Assembly (NCBI GenBank): GCA_023384575.1
Contig: JAHDVP010000002.1
Span: 216,222-280,221 of the forward strand
From: Acidobacteriota bacterium
GTDB lineage: Bacteria > Acidobacteriota > Vicinamibacteria > Vicinamibacterales > JAFNAJ01
Direction: 5' to 3'
DNA length: 64,000 nucleotides
Shown: positions 1 through 9,802 of the stretch, one piece after another
How positions within the stretch are numbered: position 1 is the first letter of the stretch
Layout of the letters: the number at the start of each line of letters is the position of its first letter
Program-made: the position numbers and the translations under genes
Notes under the pieces: generated by a model
What the model saw: only the letters and a program-made list of their open reading frames with translations
Told to the model about the DNA's origin: nothing
Databases searched by the model: none

Positions 1-980
1 GCCTTTCGGCCGCTGATGAGGCCCATGCCGCCCGCGCGCTTGTTGATGACGGCCGTCCGCGCGGCCTCGGCGAAGTCGTTCTCGCCGCTCGCCCCGCCCG
101 AGTTGATGAGCGGCGCGCGCCCCATGTAGCAGTTGGCGACCTGATAGCGCGTCATCTCGATCAAGTGGTCGGCCGGCGTCAGCTCCGAGTACACCTTCTT
201 GTGCGTCTTGCCGAACTTGAGCGCGTTGTAGCCGCCGTTGGTCTCGGGCAGCTTCTGCTTGATGATGTCGGCCTCGATCGTGACGCCCAGGTGGTTCGCC
301 TGTCCGGTGAGGTCGGCGGCCACGTGGTAGTCCTTGTCGGCGGTCTTGAACGCCGGGTTGCGCAGGTAGCACCAGAGTACCGTCACGAGACCGAGCTCGT
401 GCGCCCGCGCGAAGGCCTCCGATACCTCCTGAATCTGCCGCGTCGACTCCTCCGACCCGAAGTAGATGGTCGCCCCGACGGCCGCGGCGCCGAGCTCGAA
501 GGCCTGCTCGACACTCGCGAACATGATCTGATCGTAGCGGTTCGGGTAGCTGATGAACTCGTTGTGATTGAGCTTCACCAGGAACGGAATCCGGTGCGCG
601 TACCTGCGAGAGCAGGCCCCGAGCACGCCGAGCGTCGACGCCACCGCGTTGCAGCCGCCCTCGACCGCGAGCTTCACGATGTTCTCGGGGTCGAAGTACT
701 CCGGGTTCGGCGCGAAGCTCGCCCCGGCCGAGTGCTCGATGCCCTGGTCGACGGGCAGGATCGAGACGTACCCGGTGCCGGCCAGCCGGCCGGTGTCGAG
801 GATCGCCTGGAAGTTGCGCATGACCTGCGGCGACCGGTCGGACGTGGCGAGGATCCGGTCGACGAAGTCGGGGCCGGGCAGGTGCAGCTGGCTCTTCTCG
901 ATGCCTTGCGCCGTGTAGCCGAGCAGCGCGTCGGCTTCCGGGCCGAGCAGCTCGTGGATCTTGGTGGTGACGGTGCTCAC
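1..980 (-). CDS. fbaB: Class I fructose-bisphosphate aldolase (DhnA/FbaB type), 3' end cut off
   Basis: Reversible aldol cleavage of fructose-1,6-bisphosphate in glycolysis and gluconeogenesis, cytoplasmic. About 326 residues are visible and the frame is still open at the window edge. Seen: [14 protein letters not shown] (substrate-site segment), [10 protein letters not shown] with the lysine/asparagine block, [16 protein letters not shown], and the [10 protein letters not shown] segment expected to carry the Schiff-base lysine region. This layout is that of the archaeal-type/DhnA class I aldolases. The start is GTG at 980, chosen because AAGGAG lies 8 nt upstream. The gene reads away from dprA's 3' end, separated by a 107-nt gap in which I see nothing else. 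Family certain; exact catalytic lysine not proven by eye. Confidence 0.93.
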   Translation of the reverse strand, partial: MSTVTTKIHELLGPEADALLGYTAQGIEKSQLHLPGPDFVDRILATSDRSPQVMRNFQAILDTGRLAGTGYVSILPVDQGIEHSAGASFAPNPEYFDPENIVKLAVEGGCNAVASTLGVLGACSRRYAHRIPFLVKLNHNEFISYPNRYDQIMFASVEQAFELGAAAVGATIYFGSEESTRQIQEVSEAFARAHELGLVTVLWCYLRNPAFKTADKDYHVAADLTGQANHLGVTIEADIIKQKLPETNGGYNALKFGKTHKKVYSELTPADHLIEMTRYQVANCYMGRAPLINSGGASGENDFAEAARTAVINKRAGGMGLISGRK

Positions 981-1087
981 GACGGTTCTCCTTGAGGCGG
1001 GATGGGCAATGACGAGCGATGAAGACATGGGCGGTCCGGCGGCCGGCCGGCCCGCTTTCGGGAAGCATAACACGCCGCTTGCGGCCC

Positions 1088-2047
1088 TCAGAAGAGCGTC
1101 TGCTGGCTGTCGCCAGCCGCGTCGAGGTTCCCGGCCGGCCTGCCGGTGACGAGCCGCCCGACCTGCCCCGCCTCGATGCGCGGCACCCCCTCGGCCACGA
1201 GCCGGGCCGTGCCCTGCTGGGCCTCGGGCCAGCCGGCCCCGTCGCCCGTGCCGCCGGGCGCCGCCTCCGGCAGCGTCGCCCACACGGGCACCCCCAGCGC
1301 GCGCGCAAAGCGCACCGTGTGCAGGGTGCCACCGGTCAGGCCGGTCTCGATGACGACCACCGCGGCCGACAACGCGGCCTGCAGGCGGTCGCGCTCGACG
1401 AAGAACGTCGCGTGCGGTCGCGTTCCCGGCGGGTACTCGCTGATGAGCGCGCCGCCGGCGCCGATCATCCGCTCGGCGAGGACGTGATTCGACGGAGGGT
1501 AGACGAGGTCGAGTCCCGACGGGAGCGTGGCCCACGTGACGCCGCCCGCCGCCACCGTGGCCTCGTGCGCCGCGGTGTCGATGCCCCACGCCAGGCCCGA
1601 CACGACGGTCGCTCCCACGGCCACGGCCGCCTCGGCGGCGATCTGGGCCTGCTCGATGCCCCAGACGGTCGGCTCGCGCGTGCCGACGATCGCCACCCGC
1701 GGCGCGTCGACCGCTCGGTGGCCGCCGTGGACGAAGAGCAGCGCCGGCGGATCGTCGAGCCGCATCAGGCCGGAGGGGTAATCGGCGGCGTCGATGATCC
1801 AGAGCCGCCAGTCGCGCCGCAGGCAGGTGTCGACGAGACGGGACGCGGCGTCCCAGGCGCGATCGACCGCCGCGGCCTCGATTGGGCGCAGTTTGAGACC
1901 GCTGGCGGCGACGCGCACGAACTCCGCGACGTCGGTCGCCGAGGTGGGTGTATGCCCGGCCCGGCGCTGCAGCAGCGTCCGCAGCCGTCGACGGCCCACA
2001 CCCGGCAGGGCGGAGAGCGCGAGGGCGAATCGGGCCTCGGCGTGCAC
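1088..2047 (-). CDS. dprA: DprA/Smf-like DNA-processing protein
   Basis: DprA binds incoming single-stranded DNA during transformation and loads RecA; in non-competent bacteria its role is often unclear. 319 residues. An N-terminal helical part ([17 protein letters not shown]) precedes the Rossmann-like core: [53 protein letters not shown], then [13 protein letters not shown]. That last segment replaces the usual FPxRNRxIxxLS, so the copy is divergent. There is no obvious C-terminal winged helix. The start is GTG at 2047, preceded by GAGAGA. The frame stays open far upstream, but there it overlaps the TrmH gene. A TATAAT (minus strand, 2073-2078) overlaps the end of the TrmH gene and may give dprA its own promoter. 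Confidence 0.85.
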   Translation of the reverse strand: MHAEARFALALSALPGVGRRRLRTLLQRRAGHTPTSATDVAEFVRVAASGLKLRPIEAAAVDRAWDAASRLVDTCLRRDWRLWIIDAADYPSGLMRLDDPPALLFVHGGHRAVDAPRVAIVGTREPTVWGIEQAQIAAEAAVAVGATVVSGLAWGIDTAAHEATVAAGGVTWATLPSGLDLVYPPSNHVLAERMIGAGGALISEYPPGTRPHATFFVERDRLQAALSAAVVVIETGLTGGTLHTVRFARALGVPVWATLPEAAPGGTGDGAGWPEAQQGTARLVAEGVPRIEAGQVGRLVTGRPAGNLDAAGDSQQTLF

Positions 2048-2073
2048 GGTCGGTCTCTCGAGTCTCTCCCAGA

Positions 2074-2901
2074 TTATAGGGTCCGCCCCATCGCCGAGGC
2101 GACCTGGGACAGCACGACGGCTGCGGCCGCGACGACGTTCAGCGAGTCGGCCCGCGGCGCCATCGGCACGCGCACGACCGAGGTCGCCACCGCGCGCGTC
2201 GACGCCGCCAGCCCGTGGCCCTCGTGGCCGACGACGAGAACGAGGCGCGTCGGGGACGCGCCGCCACGTTCGCGCCAGGCACCTGTCGCTTCCCCATCGG
2301 GCGACAGGCCAACGACGTCGAAACCCTCCTCGAGCAGGCCGACGAGCGTCGCAGAGAGGTTGGCGGCCTGCACGAACGGCACCTCGAACACGCCGCCCAT
2401 CGACGTTCTGACCGCCTTCCGGTAGAACGGGTCGACGCACCCGGGCCCGACGACCACGGCATCGACGCCAAACGCGCGGGCGCAGCGGAACAGCCCGCCG
2501 ACGTTGTCGGCGCTGGCCACGCCGTCGAGCGCCAGCACCAGGGCCGACGCTTCTCCGCCCGGGACCACGGTCTCGAGCCGGACGGGTGCCGGACGACGTC
2601 CGAGCGCCAGACAGCCGCGGTGGATGTTGAAGCCGGCCACCTCCGAGAACACGGCCGGGGGCGCGACGAAGACGGGCAGGTTCAGCCGCTCGCTCTCGAG
2701 CAGGTCGGCCAGCGCCGAGCGGGCGGTGGGCGTGACGAACACCGACTCGACCTCCAAGCGCGCCGACTCGAGCAGGCGGCGCACGACCAGGCGCCCTTCC
2801 GCGACGAAGCGTCCCGCCGTGCCAACGAGCGCAGGCTCGGCCACGCCTCGATACAGCGCCACCCTGGGGTCGCCGGCGTGGTCGATGGCGATGTCCGGCA
2901 T
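2074..2901 (-). CDS. TrmH/SpoU family RNA 2'-O-methyltransferase
   Basis: Transfers a methyl group from S-adenosylmethionine to a ribose 2'-OH of tRNA or rRNA. 275 residues. The N-terminal substrate-binding part is followed by a SPOUT knot domain with its three motifs: [17 protein letters not shown] (motif 1), VVGHEGHGL (motif 2) and [15 protein letters not shown] (motif 3). The target nucleotide cannot be told from sequence. The gene lies 22 nt after the polysaccharide deacetylase on the same strand and its stop is 26 nt before the dprA start, so the three may be co-transcribed without an obvious shared function. Confidence 0.9.
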   Translation of the reverse strand: MPDIAIDHAGDPRVALYRGVAEPALVGTAGRFVAEGRLVVRRLLESARLEVESVFVTPTARSALADLLESERLNLPVFVAPPAVFSEVAGFNIHRGCLALGRRPAPVRLETVVPGGEASALVLALDGVASADNVGGLFRCARAFGVDAVVVGPGCVDPFYRKAVRTSMGGVFEVPFVQAANLSATLVGLLEEGFDVVGLSPDGEATGAWRERGGASPTRLVLVVGHEGHGLAASTRAVATSVVRVPMAPRADSLNVVAAAAVVLSQVASAMGRTL

Positions 2902-2923
2902 CGGGTCGGGAACGTCGCCGGGG

Positions 2924-3691
2924 CTACCCCTCCGTGCCGGGGCCGCGGTGCGCGACCGCGCGCGGCGCTGGAGCGGGCGTGAGAGCCTCGCACACGCTGG
3001 CGAACCGGAACCCGCGGGCCTTGAGGGCCGGCACGATCGCGGCGGTGGCGTCGACGGCGTACTGCCGGTCCGGCCGCGGGTCGACGTGGTGCCCGTCGTG
3101 GATGACGACGATCAGTCCGTCGGAGGCGCGGTCGATGATCCGCCCGGCGAGGCTCCCGGCCGATTTCGGTCGGAACCAGTTGAAGTCCCACGCCATCCAG
3201 CCCCAGCCGACGAGTTGATGATCGATGCGGGCGAGGCCGCGCAGCATCGACCGGCTGCGCCAGCCGGCGTGCGGGCGGAACGCCGGGCACGGCCGCTCGC
3301 CAGCCATCGACTCGATGCGGTCGCCGACGCCCTCGACCCACGCGGCGAGCTCCGCGGGCAGCATCGTCGTCGGACGCCGAGAGTTGGCGTGGACCGCCAC
3401 GCCGTGCCCCTCGGCGAACATGCGCCGGACGAGGGGGGCGGTGTCGGCGGTCACGTGCTCGTCAATCAGGAAGAAGGTGGCCCGCGCGTCTTCGCGCGCC
3501 AGCACGTCGAGCAGCGCCCCGGTGGCGGTCGGGTTGGGCCCGTCGTCGTAGGTCAGATAGACCGTGGGGGCCGCGGGATTGCGGGGCATCCGCCACACGA
3601 CCCGGTCGGGCGCGAAGGCGTCGAGCAGCAGGGGAAACGGCGCGACGTGCGAGACGACCAGCAGGCCGAAGAGAATGGTGACGAAGATCAT
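2924..3691 (-). CDS. Polysaccharide deacetylase (NodB-homology) family protein
   Basis: A metal-dependent carbohydrate esterase (CE4 type) that removes acetyl groups from an envelope or extracellular glycan. 255 residues. An N-terminal hydrophobic segment (residues 1-25, ILFGLLVVSHVAPFPLLL) acts as signal or anchor. The NodB motifs are LTYDDGPNP (motif 1, catalytic and metal Asp), AVHANSRRP in place of the usual H-S-x-x-H-P metal motif, FRPHAGW (motif 3) and VVIHDGHH (motif 5). Motif 2 is unusual: the second histidine is not obvious, so activity should not be assumed. The start ATG overlaps the stop of the preceding 64-codon frame (ATGA). Confidence 0.85.
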   Translation of the reverse strand: MIFVTILFGLLVVSHVAPFPLLLDAFAPDRVVWRMPRNPAAPTVYLTYDDGPNPTATGALLDVLAREDARATFFLIDEHVTADTAPLVRRMFAEGHGVAVHANSRRPTTMLPAELAAWVEGVGDRIESMAGERPCPAFRPHAGWRSRSMLRGLARIDHQLVGWGWMAWDFNWFRPKSAGSLAGRIIDRASDGLIVVIHDGHHVDPRPDRQYAVDATAAIVPALKARGFRFASVCEALTPAPAPRAVAHRGPGTEG

Positions 3692-3882
3692 CGAGCGACC
3701 GCCACCCCGCAGGTTGCGTTCGTGAGGCGGCCGTCGATGCCGAAGACGTCGATGGCCGGAGCGAGGCTGACGTCGACGCTCGCCTCGCCGACCACTTCGT
3801 GACGTCGGTCAGCAGGCGCGGAGGGCGCCGGCCCGCTGCCTGCCAGCGTGGCGTCGAGCCAGGTGACCAACGGACGTCGCAT
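3688..3882 (-). CDS. Small hypothetical protein, 64 residues, coupled to the deacetylase
   Basis: An open frame of 64 codons from ATG 3882 whose stop overlaps the deacetylase start as ATGA. The product begins MRRPLVTWLDATLAG and contains a short beta-like stretch (VSLAPAIDVFGIDG). I recognise no family, signal peptide or membrane segment. The main argument for it is the ATGA coupling and the lack of any other promoter or ribosome-binding site for the deacetylase. Against it: the same frame stays open much further upstream, so the coding signal is not distinctive. It could be the 3' remnant of a longer gene. Low certainty. Confidence 0.3.
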   Translation of the reverse strand: MRRPLVTWLDATLAGSGPAPSAPADRRHEVVGEASVDVSLAPAIDVFGIDGRLTNATCGVAVAR

Positions 3883-3999
3883 GTCCCAGCATCGCACGAC
3901 TCGCGAACCGACGCCAGCCGGCATGCGCCGCCGGCCCCGGTGTCGTGCCAGCCTCCCGGTGCATTGACGCGCGCCACCCCCTGGACGACGATAGAAGTC

Positions 4000-5208
4000 G
4001 TGGCGACCGGCATCGAGATCTTCGGCGACATCGACTCGAGGTCGCTCGCACAGCTCGAGCGTTGTCGCACGGTCGAGCGCGACCCGCCCGCGGCCTTGTG
4101 CGCCGACCATCATCTCGGCTATTCGATGCCGATTGGCGGTGTCGTCGGTTACCGCCAGCACGTCAGCCCGAGCGCGGTGGGCTTCGACATCGCCTGCGGC
4201 AACCTGGCCGTACGAACGCCACTCCGTGCGGCCGACCTGCGGCCCGACCTGCCGCGGATCATGGACGCCATCTGGCGGCGCATCTCGTTCGGCATCGGTC
4301 GCGCCAACCGCGAGGTCGTCGACAGCCCGGTGCTCGAGCGCGTCGCCGGCAGCCCGGTGTCGGGCCAGCGTCGCCTGCTCGACGTGGCCCGCGAACAGCT
4401 CGGCACCGTGGGCGCCGGCAACCACTACGTGGATCTGTTCGAGGACGAAGCCGGGTGGCTGTGGGTCGGCGTGCACTTCGGCAGCCGCGGCTTCGGCTTC
4501 AAGACCGCGACGGGGTTCTTCGCGCTCGCCGCCAACCGGGCGTTCGACGCGCACGTCCCACAGGCCGGCATGGACGCGCCGCCCGTCGTGCTCCGTCTCG
4601 ACACCCCCCTCGGCCAGGACTACCTCGCCGCCATGGAGATCGCCGGTGAGTACGCCTACGCGGGCCGCGAGTGGGTCGTCGACACCATCGTGTCCCGAGT
4701 ACTCGGCACGACGGTGACCGACCGCGTGCACAACCACCACAACTTCGCCTGGCGCGAGCAGCATGGCGGCGAGTGGCTGTGGGTGCACCGCAAGGGCGCG
4801 ACGCCAGCGTTTCCTGGCCAGCGCGGGTTCGTCGGCGCGACGATGGGCGAGCCGGCGGTGATCCTGCGTGGGGTCGACCACCGGCGGAGCCGTCGAGCGC
4901 TCTACTCCACCGTGCACGGTGCCGGACGCGTGATGTCGCGGACGGCCGCCGCAGGCAAGTACAAGGGATGGGGTGCGAAGCGCCGCCAGGTGTCGCGCGG
5001 GGTGGTCGACTTCGCGAAGTGGAAGCGCCGGATGCGCGATCTCGGCATCGAGCTGCGCGGGGGTGCGGCCGACGAGGCGCCCGAGTGCTACAAGCGCCTC
5101 GACGAGGTGCTCGGGGCACATGAGGGGACGATTGAGATCGAACACCGGCTCACGCCGATCGGCGTGGCCATGGCCGGACCGGATGTCTTCGATCCGTACA
5201 AGGACTGA
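4000..5208 (+). CDS. rtcB: RtcB family RNA ligase
   Basis: GTP- and Mn2+-dependent ligase joining RNA 2',3'-cyclic phosphate (or 3'-phosphate) ends to 5'-OH ends, used in RNA repair or tRNA splicing. About 402 residues. Key elements: VGFDIACGNLAVRT (metal-binding Asp63 and Cys66), GAGNHYVDLF, GVHFGSRGFG (metal His), HNHHNFAW (metal and substrate histidines), and HGAGRVMSR near the C-terminus, containing the histidine that becomes guanylylated. The start is put at GTG 4000 because the product then begins directly with the family core; a TTG at 3964 is possible and no strong ribosome-binding site decides it. No archease or RtcA/RtcR gene is adjacent. Confidence 0.92.
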   Translation: MATGIEIFGDIDSRSLAQLERCRTVERDPPAALCADHHLGYSMPIGGVVGYRQHVSPSAVGFDIACGNLAVRTPLRAADLRPDLPRIMDAIWRRISFGIGRANREVVDSPVLERVAGSPVSGQRRLLDVAREQLGTVGAGNHYVDLFEDEAGWLWVGVHFGSRGFGFKTATGFFALAANRAFDAHVPQAGMDAPPVVLRLDTPLGQDYLAAMEIAGEYAYAGREWVVDTIVSRVLGTTVTDRVHNHHNFAWREQHGGEWLWVHRKGATPAFPGQRGFVGATMGEPAVILRGVDHRRSRRALYSTVHGAGRVMSRTAAAGKYKGWGAKRRQVSRGVVDFAKWKRRMRDLGIELRGGAADEAPECYKRLDEVLGAHEGTIEIEHRLTPIGVAMAGPDVFDPYKD

Positions 5209-5220
5209 CGGGGGGCTGGT

Positions 5221-5290
5221 CCTTGGTTGTTGGTTCTTGGTTCTGGTCAGGCCTGCAGCCTGTCGCCTGCAGCCCGCAGCCTGTCGCCTG
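5221..5290 (+). repeat. TTGGTT-rich plus CCTGCAGC-rich tract in the 5' leader of the next gene
   Basis: A short T/G-rich stretch of TTGG and TTCTTGG units (5221-5245) passes into a run of degenerate CCTGCAGCC/CTGTCGCC heptamer-like units (5249-5290). It ends directly at the AAGGAG of the following gene. The same two-part structure recurs at 62167-62253, also ending at a ribosome-binding site. Composition is very unlike the surrounding coding DNA. Function unknown. Confidence 0.6.
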
Positions 5291-5301
5291 AAGGAGTTCC
5301 C

Positions 5302-5613
5302 ATGCTGCGTGTGGTCGAACGGGTCCTCGGCGAGGGCGCCCTCGTGCAGAACGGCAAGGTCGTCCTGCGGGCCGGCTACGAGCTGACCCTCTATCGCGAG
5401 TGGACGCCGAGGGGGACCGAGCTGGTCGCCGGGTCCTTCCAGGTCGAGGGCCATCTCCTGGCATCGCCAGACGGCCTCGAGCCGTTGCTCGGTGTCGCCA
5501 GCGTGCTGACCCTGCGTCTCGACGAACGCCGGGCCGTCGATCTCTACGTCGTCAACCCGGACGGCTTGATCACGAGCGCCGACGACCGTGGGTTCTACGA
5601 GGTCGCCGGGTGA
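5302..5613 (+). CDS. Hypothetical protein, 103 residues, first gene of an envelope ABC cassette
   Basis: I do not recognise the family. The product (MLRVVERVLGEG...) has no signal peptide or membrane segment and alternates short hydrophobic strands with turns (VVLRAGYELTLYREW, SVLTLRLDERRAVDLYVV), suggesting a small beta sandwich. The start ATG follows AAGGAG with 6 nt between, so translation is well supported. Its stop overlaps the GTG of the barrel gene (GTGA), so it is translationally coupled to the trans-envelope cassette. A regulatory or accessory role there is inference from position only. Confidence 0.7.
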   Translation: MLRVVERVLGEGALVQNGKVVLRAGYELTLYREWTPRGTELVAGSFQVEGHLLASPDGLEPLLGVASVLTLRLDERRAVDLYVVNPDGLITSADDRGFYEVAG

Positions 5614-6899
5614 CCACGGCGCGCTCGGCGCACGTCGGCCCGCTCGGGATCGCCGTGGCGCTCCTGATCGTGGTGGCACCCGCACGGGCCCAGGACGTGC
5701 CCGTCGCGGTCCGCGCCTCCGTCGAGTGGATCACGGCCGTGCGCGGTGTGGCGCCCGCCCACGCGCCGCTCAATCCGACCGCTGTCATCCTCGGCGTGCC
5801 GCAGTTGGGCGTCGTCAACGAGTGGCGACCCAACGTCCGCGTCGAGGTCGGCCCCCGCCTCCAGATCGTGGCCAGGCCCCGGTTGCGCGTGACGAGCGAC
5901 ACGGTCTGGCAGGGTGGGCGCGAGGGGGTGACGGCAAACGACGTCACCGCCAACTGGACCGAACTCTACGCCGACTGGAAGCCGAGCGACTGGCTCGGCG
6001 TCGGCTACGGGCTGCAGAACTACCAGTGGGGGCCGGCGGAGCTCGTCGGCCCGAGCAACCGCCTGTTCCACGAGGTCGCGCTCTTCCGCGACGCGCTGTA
6101 CTACGTGAAGGGTCGACACCTCGCCAGGGTCAACCTCTCGTTCGGGCGGCAGTGGAGCATCGTCTCGCTGGCGGAGGTCGGCGCCGTCTCCGACGTCGAG
6201 TTCACCGCGGGCGAGCCATTCGCGCGGAGCGGCCAGGTGAAGGCCGAGTTCGCTACCGCGTCGGGCTCGGGGTACGTCGGCGTCACCGTCGGCGGCCGGG
6301 ACGGCGCGCGACCGTGGGTCGGTGAGTACTTCTCGATGGAACTTGCCGGCGGCTGGTCCGTCTACGCCGACGTCGTCCACCGACGCGGGTCGCGAGCCTG
6401 GTATCCGCGTGAGGCCTCGCAGGAGCGTACAGTGTTCGTGCGCGACGAGGTCGACGCGTCCGGCGTCAGAACCTTCGGGGTCGCCGGCGTGCGCTACGCG
6501 TTCGTCGCCGGCACCGACGCCCGCGTCGAGTTCGTGCACCAGGAGGCGGGCTGGTCGCGAAGGCAGATCGACCTCGCCGCCCTGGCTGCGGCCTCGAGGG
6601 CGCCGGGTGATGCCGCCGGGCCGTACGCGCTGCCGGGCATCGAGTTCCTGGGCCGCCGTCTGCTGCTCGGCAGCGTGCGACTGCCCGACGTCGGCCCGGG
6701 CAAGCGCGTCGACCTGCAGGCGCGCCACCTGCGATCGATCACCGACGACTCGTCGGTGACGTTCGTCAACGCCACGGTCGATGCGACCGACGCGCTCGTG
6801 GTGTTCGTCTCGGCGTCGACGACGGCTGGCAACGCGACGGCGGAGTTCTCGCGCTTCGTCCGGGGCGCACTGGTCGTCGGCGCGGTCCACACGTGGTAG
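5610..6899 (+). CDS. Outer-membrane beta-barrel protein of the ABC/LolA-like cassette
   Basis: 429 residues, starting at GTG 5610, which overlaps the stop of the preceding gene. There is a signal peptide (residues about 10-30, GIAVALLIVVAPARAQ, cleavage after ARA). The mature part shows repeated amphipathic strands with aromatic girdles (GVGYGLQNYQWGPAEL, WSVYADVVHRRGSRAWY, VAGVRYAFVAG), as in outer-membrane barrels. A GYGLQNYQWGP segment resembles those in capsule-assembly/porin-like proteins, but I cannot name the family. It lies 14 nt before an ABC ATPase gene and is followed by two FtsX-type permeases and a LolA-like protein, so it is probably the outer-membrane end of the same export or lipid-trafficking route. 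Confidence 0.75.
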   Translation: MTTARSAHVGPLGIAVALLIVVAPARAQDVPVAVRASVEWITAVRGVAPAHAPLNPTAVILGVPQLGVVNEWRPNVRVEVGPRLQIVARPRLRVTSDTVWQGGREGVTANDVTANWTELYADWKPSDWLGVGYGLQNYQWGPAELVGPSNRLFHEVALFRDALYYVKGRHLARVNLSFGRQWSIVSLAEVGAVSDVEFTAGEPFARSGQVKAEFATASGSGYVGVTVGGRDGARPWVGEYFSMELAGGWSVYADVVHRRGSRAWYPREASQERTVFVRDEVDASGVRTFGVAGVRYAFVAGTDARVEFVHQEAGWSRRQIDLAALAAASRAPGDAAGPYALPGIEFLGRRLLLGSVRLPDVGPGKRVDLQARHLRSITDDSSVTFVNATVDATDALVVFVSASTTAGNATAEFSRFVRGALVVGAVHTW

Positions 6900-6913
6900 G
6901 CACACGGTACGGT

Positions 6914-7605
<692 letters not shown>

Positions 7606-7609
<4 letters not shown>

Positions 7610-8967
7610 GCCCCCTCTGGCGGCTGTCGCTTCGCAACCTCTCGCGCAACCGGCGGCGCAACCTGGCCACGGCGTCGGCCGTCGCGCTCGGTTACGCCGC
7701 GCTGATCCTGATTGGCGCCTGGGTCACACGGGTCGAGTCGTTCCTGCGCGTGAACGCCATCTACCTTCAGCATCACGGGCACGTGGCGGTGTTCCAGGCC
7801 GAGGGCCTCGAGAAGGCGGCCGCCCGGCCGGCGCGGTACAGCCTGACGGCCGCCGACCAGGCGCAGGTTCTCGAGGCCATCGGAGGCGACCCGCGCGTCG
7901 AGTTCACCGGCCGGTACCTGCGCGGCATGGGGCTCGCCGGCAACGGCTGCCGGACGGTGCCGTTTGTCGGCATCGGCGTCGAGCTCGACGTCTACCGCAG
8001 GGCGATTGCGCACCCCGAGGTGCTCAGGGTCAACCCGGAGTTCGCCGTGCCCCTTCGCGGCCGCCCCCTGCCCGAGTATCGCGCCGTCCGCGGGGCGGTG
8101 GGGCTTGCCTCCGGGCTGGCGCGACTGCTCAACAAGCCCCGCGTTCACGACGACTTCCCGCCCGACGCCGAGCTGATCCTGGTTCCCGACTGCACCGCAC
8201 CCGACGCGGCGGCCCAGGTCGCCTCCGACGCCAACGTGCAGCTCGCCGGCCTCTCGTTCGACGGCTCGCTCGCCGCCGTCGACGGCGAGGTCGTCAACAT
8301 CTTTCGGACGCCGTCGATCGACACCGAGGACCAGACGGTGCTGACGTCGCTCGAGACGTTGCAGGAGCTCTACGGGACCGACGCCGTCACCTACCTCGCC
8401 GTGTACCTGCGCGACGGGCGGGAGACGGCGACGTTTGCCGCCGATCTCGCACGACGCCTCGAGAGCGCCGGCGTGGCCTCGGCCGTGTACGCCTACGACG
8501 ACGATCGGCTCAATCCGTTCTACGTCGGCACGATGGCGTTTCTCGCGTCGCTCGTCACCTTCATCGCGTTTCTCGTCACCTCGGTGGTCGCGCTCGGCGT
8601 CATGAACGCGATGACCCTGACGATGCTCGAGCGCACGCAGGAGATGGGCACCTTTCGCGCGCTCGGGTACCGGCGCCGCCACCTCCTCGGGCTGTACGTC
8701 CGCGAGAGCGTGCTGCTCGCCGCCGCGGCGCTCGCGGCCGGCCTCGTGCTGGCGTACGCCGCGTCGGCGCTCGTCAACGCGCTCGATCTGCGGATCAGCC
8801 CGCCCGGCGTGCCCGGCACGCTGCGCGTGTACATCATGCCGGGCGCCGGCGTCGCTCTCGCCGCGGCAGCGCTGTTGCTGCCGTTGACGAGCCTGGTGAC
8901 GTGGCTCGTCGTCCGGCGGCGCGCGCGGCTCGAGACGGCGACGCTGCTGACCATGGCGACGGCATGA
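7606..8967 (+). CDS. FtsX-family ABC transporter permease (first of two)
   Basis: 453 residues. One N-terminal transmembrane helix (about 25-48, NLATASAVALGYAALILIGAW) is followed by a large periplasmic domain (about 50-300) and three C-terminal helices. The FtsX/MacB C-terminal hallmark is MTMLERTQEMGTFRALGYRR just after the second helix. This is the 4-TM MacB/LolC/E topology in which ATP hydrolysis moves a periplasmic domain rather than passing substrate through the membrane. It is coupled to the ATPase by ATGA. The partner permease at 9802 shares the topology, so a heterodimer like LolCE is the natural model (inference). Confidence 0.9.
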
Positions 8968-9022
8968 CGCCCGGATGTCGCGGCAGACGGCGACGTCGGC
9001 GTCGCCGGAGAGGACCGACACG

Positions 9023-9802
9023 ATGATGTTCGCCGCCCCGAACGGTCGGCACCGTCTCGCGAGGGGACACGCGCCGGCGCTCATCGCCGCCATCCTCCTG
9101 ACGGGCCCGATCGCCGCAGCCGACGGGCCGACGGCCCAGCGCCTCCTCGAGGACGCCGACCGAGCGCGGGGAGGGCTCGCCGCCGGCATCACGTGGAACG
9201 TCACGCTCACGACGACCGAGGACGGCAGGACGTCGGCGCGCACGTTCCTCGTCAAGGCGCGCGGCAACGACGCGCTCGCCGAAGCGCTGTCGCCGCCGCG
9301 CTACAAGGGCGAGATCATGCTGTTCAACGACCGCACGATCTGGTTCCACAAACCGGGCCTGCGCAAGCCGGTCTCCATTTCGGCCAGACAGCGCCTCTCT
9401 GGCGACGCCGCCAACGGCGACATCGCGAGCACCAACTACGCGCGCGACTACGAGGGCACCATCGTCGGCGAGGAGGACGTCGACGGGGAGCCAACCTATC
9501 GGCTGGAGCTGAAGGCCCGGGCGCGCAACGTGACCTACGATCGCATACGGTACTGGATCTCGAAGGCACGTCACCTCGGGGTGAAGGCCGAGTTCCTCAC
9601 CGTCGGCGGCGACGTCTTCAAGACGGCGACGTTCCTGTACGGCAACCGCCTGAAGGCCGATGGGCGAGAGTTCGACTTCGTGAGCCGCATGACGATTCGC
9701 GACGCGACGGGTGCCGGCACGACGACGGTCCTCGAGTTCGGTGCCCCGAAATCGGAGACGCACGCGGCGTCGCTCTTCAACATCAACAACGTGGTGCGTT
9801 GA
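9023..9802 (+). CDS. Outer membrane lipoprotein-sorting protein, LolA-like
   Basis: 259 residues with a signal peptide (HAPALIAAILLTGPIAAADG). The mature part matches the LolA-like domain found beside MacB/FtsX cassettes: FLVKARGNDALAEAL, MLFNDRTIWFHKPGLRKPV, SARQRLSGDAANGDIASTNY, and the C-terminal MTIRDATGAGTTTVLEF. LolA-like folds shield an acyl chain in a half-barrel, so this is the probable periplasmic carrier between the permeases and the outer membrane. The start at ATG 9023 follows GGAGAGG. It overlaps the next gene as TGATG, which fixes it in the operon. Confidence 0.88.
   Translation: MMFAAPNGRHRLARGHAPALIAAILLTGPIAAADGPTAQRLLEDADRARGGLAAGITWNVTLTTTEDGRTSARTFLVKARGNDALAEALSPPRYKGEIMLFNDRTIWFHKPGLRKPVSISARQRLSGDAANGDIASTNYARDYEGTIVGEEDVDGEPTYRLELKARARNVTYDRIRYWISKARHLGVKAEFLTVGGDVFKTATFLYGNRLKADGREFDFVSRMTIRDATGAGTTTVLEFGAPKSETHAASLFNINNVVR

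Noticed and set aside
165-2425. Long plus-strand open frames opposite the aldolase, dprA and TrmH genes
   Set aside because: Arg/Pro/Gly/Ala-rich products without motifs, lying antisense to genes with clear domains. They arise from scarcity of stop codons in GC-rich DNA.
3688-5685. A 665-codon minus-strand frame opposite rtcB and the 103-residue protein gene
   Set aside because: It is the antisense shadow of RtcB, whose catalytic motifs are on the plus strand. Only its last 64 codons, outside rtcB, are kept as a doubtful small gene.
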